From contig NZ_SMSJ01000008.1 in the NCBI RefSeq assembly GCF_004355005.1, positions 62,001-126,000 of the forward strand: DNA of 64,000 bases, given 5' to 3'. The translations under genes were made by a program, and so were the position numbers. This document shows positions 55,718 through 64,000 of the stretch, in pieces; positions within the stretch are counted from its first letter, which is position 1, and each line of letters starts with the position of its first letter. Below the pieces are notes generated by a model that saw nothing but the letters and a program-made list of their open reading frames with translations, did no database searches and was not told the origin of the DNA. This DNA is from Dankookia rubra (GTDB lineage Bacteria > Pseudomonadota > Alphaproteobacteria > Acetobacterales > Acetobacteraceae).

Positions 55718-56659
55718 CTACTGTGCCGCGGCCTCCCGTTTGCGGCGCGCGTCATAGGTGCCGACATGACACCGTGCGAGCCGCAGGATGGGCGTGCCGA
55801 CAACACCCAGCGTCTCGGCCCGCTGCATCATGTCGCCCAGGACGTGCTCACCCTCGGCGGGAGCCTCGCGCTCGATGTCGCGCAGCATCGAGGCGGTCAG
55901 AAGCGACCCCTCCTTCGTCAACATGCCCGTGACGGCATCGACGAAGGCGGGACGGGACGCGTGCCCGGCGGCTTCTGCGACGGCCCGGCACTCGCCGAAC
56001 AGCGACAGGATCGCGTCCCGGCCGCCGGGCGAGGCGAGGATGTCGCCGATAGTCCCGCGCATCAGACAGGATACGCCGGCCAGGGTGGCCAGCATGACCC
56101 ATTTTTCCCACATTTCCCGCAAGATCTGATCGCTTGCGCGCGGCAAAAACGTCGCACCGTCGCACATCGACAGAATGGCCCGCACGCGAGCGGAGAGGCC
56201 GCCGGAAACCTCGCCGAAGATCAGTTGATGATCCGGCCCCAAGCGATGAATGACCTGTCCCTCCGGACCGAGGGTGGCAGGTATCTGCGCGACGCCGCCC
56301 AGCACGTGTTCCGGACCGAAGCGGGCAGCGAGCAGATCGAGATGCCGCATGCCGTTCAGGACCGGGAGAATAGCGGTCCCGGCCCCGATCACGGGCGCGA
56401 TGTCGTCCATCGCGGCATCCAGCGAGTATGCCTTCACCGCAAGGAGGATGAGGTCGTAGGGACCGCCCAGGTTGCCTGCCTGGACGGTGCGAGGGTTGAC
56501 GTGGGCATTGCCGTGCAGGCTGTCGATGCGCAGTCCCATGCGCGCGATCTGTTCGGCGCGTCGATGCCGCACCAGGAAGGTCACGTCGCGTCCGGCCTCG
56601 ACCAGCCTGCCGCCGAAATAGCCGCCCAAAGCCCCTGCACCGACAACCAGGACCCGCAT
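55718..56659 (-). CDS. ketopantoate reductase family protein (PanE/ApbA-like)
   Basis: The 313-aa NADPH-dependent 2-oxoacid reductase has VLVVGAGALGGYFGGRL as the nucleotide-binding motif. LLAVKAYSLDAA, the Lys/Asn region with VLNGMRHLD, EMWEKWVMLATLAGVSCLMR and the C-terminal REAPAEGEHVLGDM follow. The ATG has a GGGAGG site. The same frame stays open upstream without a stop into the transposase remnant. Its true substrate may not be ketopantoate, since such paralogs are common. Confidence 0.85.
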   Translation of the reverse strand: MRVLVVGAGALGGYFGGRLVEAGRDVTFLVRHRRAEQIARMGLRIDSLHGNAHVNPRTVQAGNLGGPYDLILLAVKAYSLDAAMDDIAPVIGAGTAILPVLNGMRHLDLLAARFGPEHVLGGVAQIPATLGPEGQVIHRLGPDHQLIFGEVSGGLSARVRAILSMCDGATFLPRASDQILREMWEKWVMLATLAGVSCLMRGTIGDILASPGGRDAILSLFGECRAVAEAAGHASRPAFVDAVTGMLTKEGSLLTASMLRDIEREAPAEGEHVLGDMMQRAETLGVVGTPILRLARCHVGTYDARRKREAAAQ

Positions 56660-56689
56660 GACGTCCTCCCCAAAGTTCAATTCTCTAAG

Positions 56690-57456
56690 TTCTGCGGAGA
56701 GGTACCGCAACCTGAGGGCGGTTGCGGCGGGGGTGACGATGGCGAGGTCGTTCCGCGCGGTCTTCTCGGGGCGGGCGGCGACGCGGCGGAACTGCCTGGG
56801 CCGGGAAACGCAACACCCGACCAGGGGCCGCTCCTCGGAGAGCGTCCTGTCGGGTTGTTGCTTGGTGGCGCGCGACGGCTTGTCGGGGATGGCGGCGACC
56901 GCACCCGCCCTGGTGGTGGCAGCGCGGAAGGCGTTGGGGTCGGAAGCAGCATCGGCCAGGACCGCCGCTGGCCGATCGGTGCCGAGCGGCGCCGGCGCCT
57001 GCGGGACGTCGCCGCGCTGGCCTGAGGTCAGGATGATGCGGACGGGACAGCCGAGGCCACGGACAACAAGGCGGATCCTGGTGCCCGGGCCGACGCGGGA
57101 GCGGCCGATGGCCTGATCCTCGGACCCTTCCTGGCGCCTGCCGCTTGCCGGTGCGCCCGCAGGATGGCGCTGTCGATGACCAGGTACCCGAAGTCGGGGT
57201 CGTCAGACATGGCGGCGAAGACCCGCCGGCAGATCCCCTTGGCGCTCCAGCGGCTGAACCGGCGGCAGACGCTGTTCCCGCCGCCGAGGACCGCCGGCAG
57301 GTCGTGCCAGGGCGAGCCGGTGCGGGCGATCCACGGCACCCCCTCGACGAACATGCGGTTGTCCCGCCTGGGCGAGCCGCGTGTCCGCTCATCCCCGGTC
57401 CTGTCGGCGGCCATCCGCTCGCATGGGTCGTCCCGCAGGATCAGCCGATCCAGCAC
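56690..57456 (-). pseudogene. degenerate IS5-family (IS427-like) transposase
   Basis: The N-terminal frame from GTG 57456 reads RRDNRMFVEGVPWIARTGSP, then FGYLVIDSAILRAHRQAAGA, typical of IS5-group transposases. At about 57125-57135 the homologous frame shifts by -1 and continues as GSEDQAIGRSRVGPGTRIRL to FRRVAARPEKTARNDLA. The DDE Glu context (normally LVERFF) reads LVGCCV, so activity is lost. The C terminus runs without a stop into the PanE-like frame, and no matching terminal inverted repeats were found. Confidence 0.85.
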
Positions 57457-57531
57457 ACCCGTCCGCCGTCTCGAAGGAAGCAGCTTTGAATCACGGCATC
57501 AGCCAGTGGGAATCCCGAGAGCCCACACGAC

Positions 57532-59145
<1,614 letters not shown>

Positions 59146-59218
59146 GGGCGGTGTCTCTGATCTGGGGATGTTGCCGCAGATGTAGGCGCCCCGAGGCCGG
59201 AAGACCAGGGAAAGCGGG

Positions 59219-59707
59219 TCAGCGCAGCTCCGCCAGCAGCGCCTGCAGGTCGAAGCGGCGGTTGCCCATGGCCAGGTTGCCGGCGGCGTCGCGCGGCCAT
59301 TCCACCCGCGGCCGGTCGCGGTAGAGCTCGACCCCGTTGCCGTCGGGGTCGCGCAGGTAGATCGCCTCGGAGACGCCGTGGTCGGAGGCGCCTTCCAGCT
59401 CGATCCCGGCCTCGACCACCCGCAGCAGGGCGGCGGCCAGGGCCTTCCGGTCGGGGTAGACCAGGGCGACGTGGTAGAGGCCGGTAGTGCCGCGCGGCGG
59501 GGGCGGGCCGCCGGCGCTCTCCCAGGTGTTGAGGGCGATATGGTGGTGGTAGCCGCCGGCCGAGAGGAACACCGCCTGGTTGCCCATGCGCTGGGTGATC
59601 TCGAAGCCGAGAACGCCGTGCCAGAAGGCCAGCGCTCGGTCGAGGTCGGCGACCTTCAGGTGGACATGGCCGATACGGGCTTCGGGATGGATGGGAACGT
59701 CGGGCAT
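59219..59707 (-). CDS. VOC family (catechol-2,3-dioxygenase-like) protein
   Basis: The 162-aa metal-binding fold has IGHVHLKVADLDRALAFWHG, AVFLSAGGYHHHIALNTWES, GLYHVALVYPDR and IYLRDPDGNGVELYRDRP. It thus has His and Glu ligands typical of ring-cleaving or glyoxalase-like VOC enzymes. The start MPDVPIHPEARIGH is chosen because the upstream in-frame extension lies in hairpin-rich DNA. The substrate is unknown. Confidence 0.87.
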   Translation of the reverse strand: MPDVPIHPEARIGHVHLKVADLDRALAFWHGVLGFEITQRMGNQAVFLSAGGYHHHIALNTWESAGGPPPPRGTTGLYHVALVYPDRKALAAALLRVVEAGIELEGASDHGVSEAIYLRDPDGNGVELYRDRPRVEWPRDAAGNLAMGNRRFDLQALLAELR

Positions 59708-59809
59708 GGGGCGGCTCCGTTGGTGGGGCGGAGCATGCGGCGGGGCGGGGCAGGGCGCCAATCGGGAATGACAATGGGCGGTATGGGCCGGAGAAATGAG
59801 AGGAAGATT

Positions 59810-59936
59810 GGGGAGGGAAAAGTATTCCCCCCCCAAGCCCCACTCTTCCTTTTTGTGAGTCTGGCACTCGCCGCGTGGCGGCTGCCAGACTCACAAAAAT
59901 AGAGGAGGGGCCAGGGAGGATACTTCCTCCCTGGCC
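59810..59936. repeat. cluster of three strong hairpins
   Basis: Hairpin A (59810-59819 with 59825-59834) has one mismatch. Hairpin B (59850-59866 with 59883-59899) is a perfect 17-bp inverted repeat beginning TTTTTGTGAGTCTGGCA, with an inner GCCGC/GCGGC stem in its loop. Hairpin C (59909-59920 with 59925-59936) is a perfect 12-bp stem. A and C share a GGGAGG, AAGTA-like core on opposite strands and flank B. C followed by B's T-rich end on the minus strand could terminate the GST gene at 59946. Confidence 0.85.
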
Positions 59937-59945
59937 TTGCCTTCT

Positions 59946-60542
59946 TCAGGCCGGCGGCGCGGTGCGGGCCATGGCCGGCAGCACCGCGACCTTGGCGTGC
60001 CAGGCTTCCAGCTTCGGGTGGCCCGGCCGCCAGGGCTCGTTGGCATAGCGGAAATCCAGGTACCCGAGGGCGCAGGCGATCGTCACCTCGCCGATCGTGG
60101 ACAGCATGCCGAGGCTGCCGGCCTCCGCTTCCAGCGCGTCCAGCGCGCGGGTGACCTTGGCCTGCTGGGTGGCGATGTAGTCGCGGCGGCCCTCATCCAG
60201 CGGCAGGGCCAGCTCCCGCCGGCGCGGCTGGGTGGCGTCGAGGATGCCGTCGCCGAGGGCTTCCTGGCGCTTGGCATTCCAGCGGGCCGGGCCGGGTGCC
60301 GGGAAGAGCTTCGGCGCGCCGCCAATGCTGTCGAGGTATTCGCAGATGACCGGGCTGTCGTAGAGCACCATGCCGTCGTCGGTGACCAGCGTCGGCACCT
60401 TCGAGAGCGGGTTCAAGGCAGCGACCGCCGGATCCGCGGCGGGAATGGTCCAGAGCTCGACCTGCCCATCGATGCCGCGGAGGATCGCGGCGGCGAGGCA
60501 CTTGCGGACATAGGGGCTGTTCGGCGAATAAGCGAGCTTCAT
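59946..60542 (-). CDS. glutathione S-transferase family protein
   Basis: The 198-aa protein has a thioredoxin-fold N terminus (MKLAYSPNSPYVRKCLAAAI) with Ser/Pro at the active-site turn, then NPLSKVPTLV and YDSPVICEYLDS for glutathione binding. The helical C-terminal domain contains TIACALGYLDFRY. It resembles bacterial GstB/YibF-type enzymes. The gene is separate from the ABC transporter unit 80 bp upstream on the same strand. Confidence 0.9.
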   Translation of the reverse strand: MKLAYSPNSPYVRKCLAAAILRGIDGQVELWTIPAADPAVAALNPLSKVPTLVTDDGMVLYDSPVICEYLDSIGGAPKLFPAPGPARWNAKRQEALGDGILDATQPRRRELALPLDEGRRDYIATQQAKVTRALDALEAEAGSLGMLSTIGEVTIACALGYLDFRYANEPWRPGHPKLEAWHAKVAVLPAMARTAPPA

Positions 60543-60623
60543 GGCGTCGTTTCCTCCTGCAGGGGCAGAACTGTCCCCCGCCCGTGGAACGACGACAAGT
60601 CGGGCATCGCCCGGAAGCGCGCC

Positions 60624-61412
60624 TCACGCGTCATGCTGCATGCCCCAGATCAGCGACAGCACGCGCTCCCGCGCCCTGATGAAGTCGGGGCTGCTCTTCA
60701 CCGCGCGGATGTCGGCGGCCGATTCGTCGCGGGCGAAGGGCAGAGGGATGCGCTCGACGATGCGGCCGGGGCGGGGGGACATGACCACGACCTCGGTGCC
60801 GAGATAGACCGCTTCCTCGACGCTGTGGGTGATGAAGACCACGGTCATGCCGGTGCGGCGCCAGACGGCGTGCAACTCCTCCTGCATGTGCTCGCGCGTC
60901 AGGGCATCGAGGGCGCCGAAGGGCTCGTCCATCAGCAGCACGAGGGGCTCGTTGCAGAGCGCCCGGGCGATGGCGAGCCGCTGCTGCATGCCGCCCGAGA
61001 GTTCGTAGGGATAGCGGTCGCGGAACTCCCAGAGTCCCGTGGTGCGCAGCCAGCGCTCGACGCGCGCCTTCGCCTCGGCGGGGTTCTCGCCGCGCATGCG
61101 CGGGCCGAAGCCGGCATTGGCGGCGACGCTCATCCAGGGAAAGAGCGTCGGTTGCTGGAAGACCACGCCGCGCTCCGGCGCCGGCCCGGTCACCGGCTTG
61201 CCGGCGAGCGAGACCGCGCCGCCGGTGGGGGCCAGGAAGCCGGCCAGCGTCTGCATCATCGTGGTCTTGCCGCAGCCGGACGGCCCGACGATGCAGACGA
61301 AGTCGCCGCGGGCGAAGCTGAGGTCGGCGCGCTCCAGGGCGAGCACCGAGCCGGCGCCCTCCCCGTAGCGGACCGAAACTTCGTCGAAGCGGACGAAGCC
61401 CGGTTCGCTCAC
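60624..61412 (-). CDS. ABC transporter ATPase, taurine/nitrate/sulfonate type
   Basis: The 262-aa ATPase has VGPSGCGKTTMMQTLAGF (Walker A), LSGGMQQRLAIARAL (signature) and LLMDEPFGALDALTR (Walker B), and the H-loop THSVEEAVYLG. Sequence character is TauB/SsuB-like. A GTG start overlaps the stop of the binding-protein gene (GTGA). It energises the two permeases encoded upstream. Confidence 0.92.
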   Translation of the reverse strand: MSEPGFVRFDEVSVRYGEGAGSVLALERADLSFARGDFVCIVGPSGCGKTTMMQTLAGFLAPTGGAVSLAGKPVTGPAPERGVVFQQPTLFPWMSVAANAGFGPRMRGENPAEAKARVERWLRTTGLWEFRDRYPYELSGGMQQRLAIARALCNEPLVLLMDEPFGALDALTREHMQEELHAVWRRTGMTVVFITHSVEEAVYLGTEVVVMSPRPGRIVERIPLPFARDESAADIRAVKSSPDFIRARERVLSLIWGMQHDA

Positions 61413-62416
61413 GCCACCGCCTTCTGCAGGAAGCTGGAGTTGAGCGCGCTGCCGAAGGCGCCGACCGCGGGCGCCGAGCGGATCGAGCGCTGCTCGACCA
61501 GGAAGTCGGCGGTGCCCTTCAGCACCTCGGCGAACCTGCCGGGCTTGCCGGGGGTGCCGAGCCAGGCTTCGCCGGTCTGGGCGGCCAGGTCGACGAAGTC
61601 GTAGGCCTTCATCTCGGCCATGGCGGTCTCCGGCGTCACGCCGGCCTGCTGGGCGACGAGCTTCGCCGCCTCCTCGGGGCTGCCGCGCCACATGGCCAGC
61701 GCCCGGCCATAGGCCTTGAGGAAGCCGACCACCGAATCCGGATGCGACTTGGCGAAGTCGTTGTGGACGATGATGACGTCGGCGATGGCGTAGCCGGCCT
61801 TGTCGAGCTTGTCCCAGGTGGTGAAGGGGGTGCCGCCGGCCTCGATGATCTTGCTCTTGGCCGGGGCCCAGACATAGGCGGCGTCGATCTCGCCCTTCGA
61901 CCAGGCGGCCTGGATGGCGGCCGGCTTCATGTCGAGCACGGTGACGTCGCGCTGGGTGAGGCCATTGGTCTTGAGGAAGCCGAGCAGGCGGAAATGGCTG
62001 GTCGAGCCGAAGGGCGTCGCCACCTTCTTGCCCTTGAAGTCGGCGGGGGTCCTGATGTTCGCCGCGGTGCGGACGGTCATCTCCTCGGCCGGGCCGATAT
62101 TGTCGACCAGGCCGACCACCTGGAAGGGCAGCCCCTGGGCGATGCCGGCGGCGGTGGCGACCGACCCGGTGGCGAGGCCGATGTCGCAGGAGCCGCCGAC
62201 CATCGCGGTGTTGATCTCGGCGCCGCTGCCGTATTCGGTCCAGGTGATCGGCGCGCCGACGCCCTCGGCGAACCAGCCCTGGCCCTTGGCGATCATGGTC
62301 GGCTTGGCCTCGGTGAAGAAGCCGACATTGGCCTTGGCCGGGGCGGCGTGGGCGCGGAAGGCGAAGAGCGGCAGCGTCGCGGCGGCGAGCGCGGAACGGC
62401 GGGTGAGCTGGGGCAT
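61409..62416 (-). CDS. periplasmic substrate-binding protein, taurine type (TauA-like)
   Basis: The 335-aa protein has a signal peptide (MPQLTRRSALAAATLPLFAF) with a weak twin-arginine look. A type 2 binding fold follows: VGFFTEAKPTMIAKGQGWF, GSCDIGLATGSVATAAGIA, FKGKKVATPFGSTSHF and AAYVWAPAKSKII. It resembles taurine/sulfonate binders, but the ligand cannot be fixed from sequence. It is the second last gene of the permease-permease-SBP-ATPase operon. Confidence 0.9.
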   Translation of the reverse strand: MPQLTRRSALAAATLPLFAFRAHAAPAKANVGFFTEAKPTMIAKGQGWFAEGVGAPITWTEYGSGAEINTAMVGGSCDIGLATGSVATAAGIAQGLPFQVVGLVDNIGPAEEMTVRTAANIRTPADFKGKKVATPFGSTSHFRLLGFLKTNGLTQRDVTVLDMKPAAIQAAWSKGEIDAAYVWAPAKSKIIEAGGTPFTTWDKLDKAGYAIADVIIVHNDFAKSHPDSVVGFLKAYGRALAMWRGSPEEAAKLVAQQAGVTPETAMAEMKAYDFVDLAAQTGEAWLGTPGKPGRFAEVLKGTADFLVEQRSIRSAPAVGAFGSALNSSFLQKAVA

Positions 62417-62438
62417 CGTGGTCTCCTCATGCGGGGAT

Positions 62439-63206
62439 TCAGCGGCCGGCCCAGTGGACGACCCGGCGTTCCAGCAGCAGCAGCAGCCGGTCGATCAGGA
62501 TGCCGGTCAGGCCGATCACCAGGATGCCGACAAAGGCATAGTCGGAGCGCAGGAAGCGCCCGGCATCGAGGATCATCCAGCCGATGCCGTTGCTGCCGGC
62601 GATGATCTCGGAGGCGATGAGCGTGCCGTAGACGATGCCGAGCGCGAGGCGGGCGCCGGTCAGGATCTCCGGCAATGCGCTGGGCGCCACGACGTGCCAG
62701 AAGACCTGCCCGCGCGAGGCGCCGAGCGACTGCGCCATGCGGAGGCGCTCGGGGGGGATGTTGCGGACGCCGTCGCGCGCGGCGATGGCGGCGACCGGCA
62801 GGGCGGCGAGGAAGAGCATGGTGATCTTGCTGGCTTCGCCGATGCCGAGCCAGACGATCAGCAGCACGAGATAGGCGAGCTGCGGCAGGGGGCGGAGGAA
62901 TTCGACGAAGGGCGCCGCCGCGGCGTCGAGCCGGCGCGAGGTGCCCATGGCGAGGCCGAGCACCGTGCCGGCGAGCGCGCCGGTCAGGAAGCCGGCGCCG
63001 ACGCGCAGCAGGCTCATGCCGAGGTGCTCGGCCATGGTGCGGCCCTTGTAGCCGTCCTCCATCAGCTCGGAGAATCCGAGCCATAGGTCGCGCGGCCCGG
63101 GCAGGAAGAGGTCGCGGACCAGGCCGTTGGTGGTGACGAAGACCCAGGCGCCGAGGACGAGCGCGACCGAGAGGGCGGTGACGAGGAAGCCGGGGACGCG
63201 CCGCAT
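62439..63206 (-). CDS. ABC transporter permease 1 (TauC/SsuC-like)
   Basis: The 255-aa inner-membrane protein has about six helices. The EAA loop AQSLGASRGQVFWHVVAPSA contacts the ATPase. The C terminus is SDYAFVGILVIGLTGILID. Its ATG shares one base with the stop of the upstream permease gene (TGATG), so the two permeases are made together and may form a heterodimer. Confidence 0.92.
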   Translation of the reverse strand: MRRVPGFLVTALSVALVLGAWVFVTTNGLVRDLFLPGPRDLWLGFSELMEDGYKGRTMAEHLGMSLLRVGAGFLTGALAGTVLGLAMGTSRRLDAAAAPFVEFLRPLPQLAYLVLLIVWLGIGEASKITMLFLAALPVAAIAARDGVRNIPPERLRMAQSLGASRGQVFWHVVAPSALPEILTGARLALGIVYGTLIASEIIAGSNGIGWMILDAGRFLRSDYAFVGILVIGLTGILIDRLLLLLERRVVHWAGR

Positions 63207-64000
63207 CAGTCCCGCCCGCGCCAATGGACGATCCGCCGGTCGAGCGCCCGCAGCCCCCAGGCGAGTGCGACGCCGAGCAGGCCGAGTACCAGGATGCAGA
63301 GGATGATGACGTCGTTGCGGAGGAAATGGCTGGCCGAGATGACCATCCAGCCGAGACCGTCGCTGGCGGCCATGAGTTCCGCCGAGACCACGGTCGAGAA
63401 GGCGGCGGCCAGCGCGATCTGCAGCCCCGTGAAGATCATCGGCGCGGCGGAGGGCAGCACGACGTGGCGGAAGATCTGGGATGGAGAGGCGCCGAGCGCC
63501 TCGGCCGCCTGGATGCGCTGGCGGCGGACGCCGTTGATGCCGGCGGCGCTGGCGGCGACGACGATCGGGAAGGCGGTCAGGAAGAGCAGCGCGGTCTTCG
63601 AGGCATCGCCGGTGCCGAGCCATAGGATCAGCAGGATCATGTAGGAGAGCGGCGGCAGCGGCCGGAGGAACTGGATGATCCAGTCGATCGCCGCGCCGAC
63701 CAGCCGGTTGCGGCCCATCCAGAGGCCGAGCGGCACGCCGGTGATCACCGCCAGGCCGAAGCCGCCCGCCAGCCGCCCGAGGGTCGAGAGGATGTTGCCG
63801 AGCAGGGTGGTACCCCGGTAGCCGTCGCGCAGGATCTCGACCGCCGCCGCCCAGACCTGGGCCGGGGAGGGGAGCAGGTCGGCTGCTATCAACCGGCCGC
63901 CCGAGATCGCCCACCAGACCAGCAGCATGGCCGCGACGGAGGCAGCGCCATAGGCCGGGCGCGGCAGCGCGGCGCGGGGCCGGCGCGGGATGGTCGGGGC
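63206..64000 (-). CDS. ABC transporter permease 2 (TauC/SsuC-like), 5' end beyond window
   Basis: The frame is open from the window edge to 63206, giving at least 264 residues. The N-terminal basic PRRPRAALPRPAYG run precedes the first helix. The EAA loop is AEALGASPSQIFRHVVLPSA. An internal ATG at 63928 would start within the first helix, so the true start is probably outside the window. It is about 45-50% alike to permease 1 by eye. Confidence 0.88.
   Translation of the reverse strand, partial: APTIPRRPRAALPRPAYGAASVAAMLLVWWAISGGRLIAADLLPSPAQVWAAAVEILRDGYRGTTLLGNILSTLGRLAGGFGLAVITGVPLGLWMGRNRLVGAAIDWIIQFLRPLPPLSYMILLILWLGTGDASKTALLFLTAFPIVVAASAAGINGVRRQRIQAAEALGASPSQIFRHVVLPSAAPMIFTGLQIALAAAFSTVVSAELMAASDGLGWMVISASHFLRNDVIILCILVLGLLGVALAWGLRALDRRIVHWRGRD

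Noticed and set aside
55252-55806. Minus-strand frame of 184 codons
   Set aside because: It overlaps the PanE-like gene end and the HigA-like fragment, and its translation lacks family similarity or a ribosome site.
57028-57456. Active IS with programmed -1 frameshift
   Set aside because: The frame change sits where IS427-group elements shift, but the DDE Glu region is altered, the C terminus has no stop of its own and terminal repeats were not found, so it is treated as dead.
52890-57531. Integrated element bounded by a duplicated tRNA 3' end
   Set aside because: No copy of the T-arm/acceptor sequence of tRNA-Ser was found up to prfC, and there is no integrase gene.

Overview
The window is 64 kb of very GC-rich (about 70%) bacterial chromosome. 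Gene order and protein character point to an alphaproteobacterium of the Rhodospirillales, most likely an Acetobacteraceae member related to Roseomonas. The best lineage marker is the conserved block pleD / rpmG / rnr / topA / dprA / plsY / pyrC / pyrB, together with aroQ-accB-accC-aat and efp-suhB. There is no rRNA operon, CRISPR array or intact phage. One tRNA gene is present.

Layout. Positions 41-3425 (minus) hold a MotA/ExbB-like channel, a MotB-like protein with a long coiled coil and an OmpA domain, and a small secreted OmpA-like protein; a 53-bp tandem repeat follows at 3463-3805. Next come suhB and efp, an unknown small gene, serA, an orphan DNA methyltransferase coupled to aat, and accC-accB-aroQ. 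On the plus strand are thiS-thiG, a flavocytochrome c sulfide dehydrogenase pair, and an ornithine/lysine decarboxylase with a long structured leader beside an Lrp-type regulator. A small heat-shock gene diverges from a radical SAM gene, followed by an OmpA-like lipoprotein, recQ, a YihY membrane protein and a YddA/SbmA-type ABC exporter. Positions 23970-28079 carry DUF1499, DUF3253, a 5'-truncated FAD oxidoreductase pseudogene, an EAL phosphodiesterase, DUF1194 and DUF924 genes. A large FAD/Fe-S dehydrogenase (YdiJ-like) diverges from serine-glyoxylate aminotransferase. A nuclease, a glyoxalase-like protein, a phospholipid methyltransferase and PleD lead into the conserved rpmG-to-pyrB block, ruvX, and the gatC-gatA-X-gatB operon.

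A tRNA-Ser(GCU) at 52801 marks the start of a 4.6-kb accessory stretch (52894-57531) with less GC-biased codon use. It holds two short-chain dehydrogenases, a HigA-like fragment, a ketopantoate-reductase-like gene and a decayed IS5-family transposase. Housekeeping resumes with prfC, a VOC protein, a cluster of strong hairpins, a glutathione S-transferase and a taurine/sulfonate-type ABC importer with two tandem permeases, the last running off the window.

Many neighbouring genes are translationally coupled by ATGA, GTGA, TGATG or TAATG overlaps, which supports the operon calls. The most unusual items are the stator-like trio, the decarboxylase leader with a candidate Shine-Dalgarno switch, the unknown gene embedded between gatA and gatB, an enoyl-reductase-like SDR with Trp at the catalytic Tyr position, an S41 protease without a canonical start before its signal segment, and the decayed genes at 24763-25476 and 56690-57456. 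No single undescribed multi-gene system stands out beyond doubt; the stator-like trio is the best candidate.
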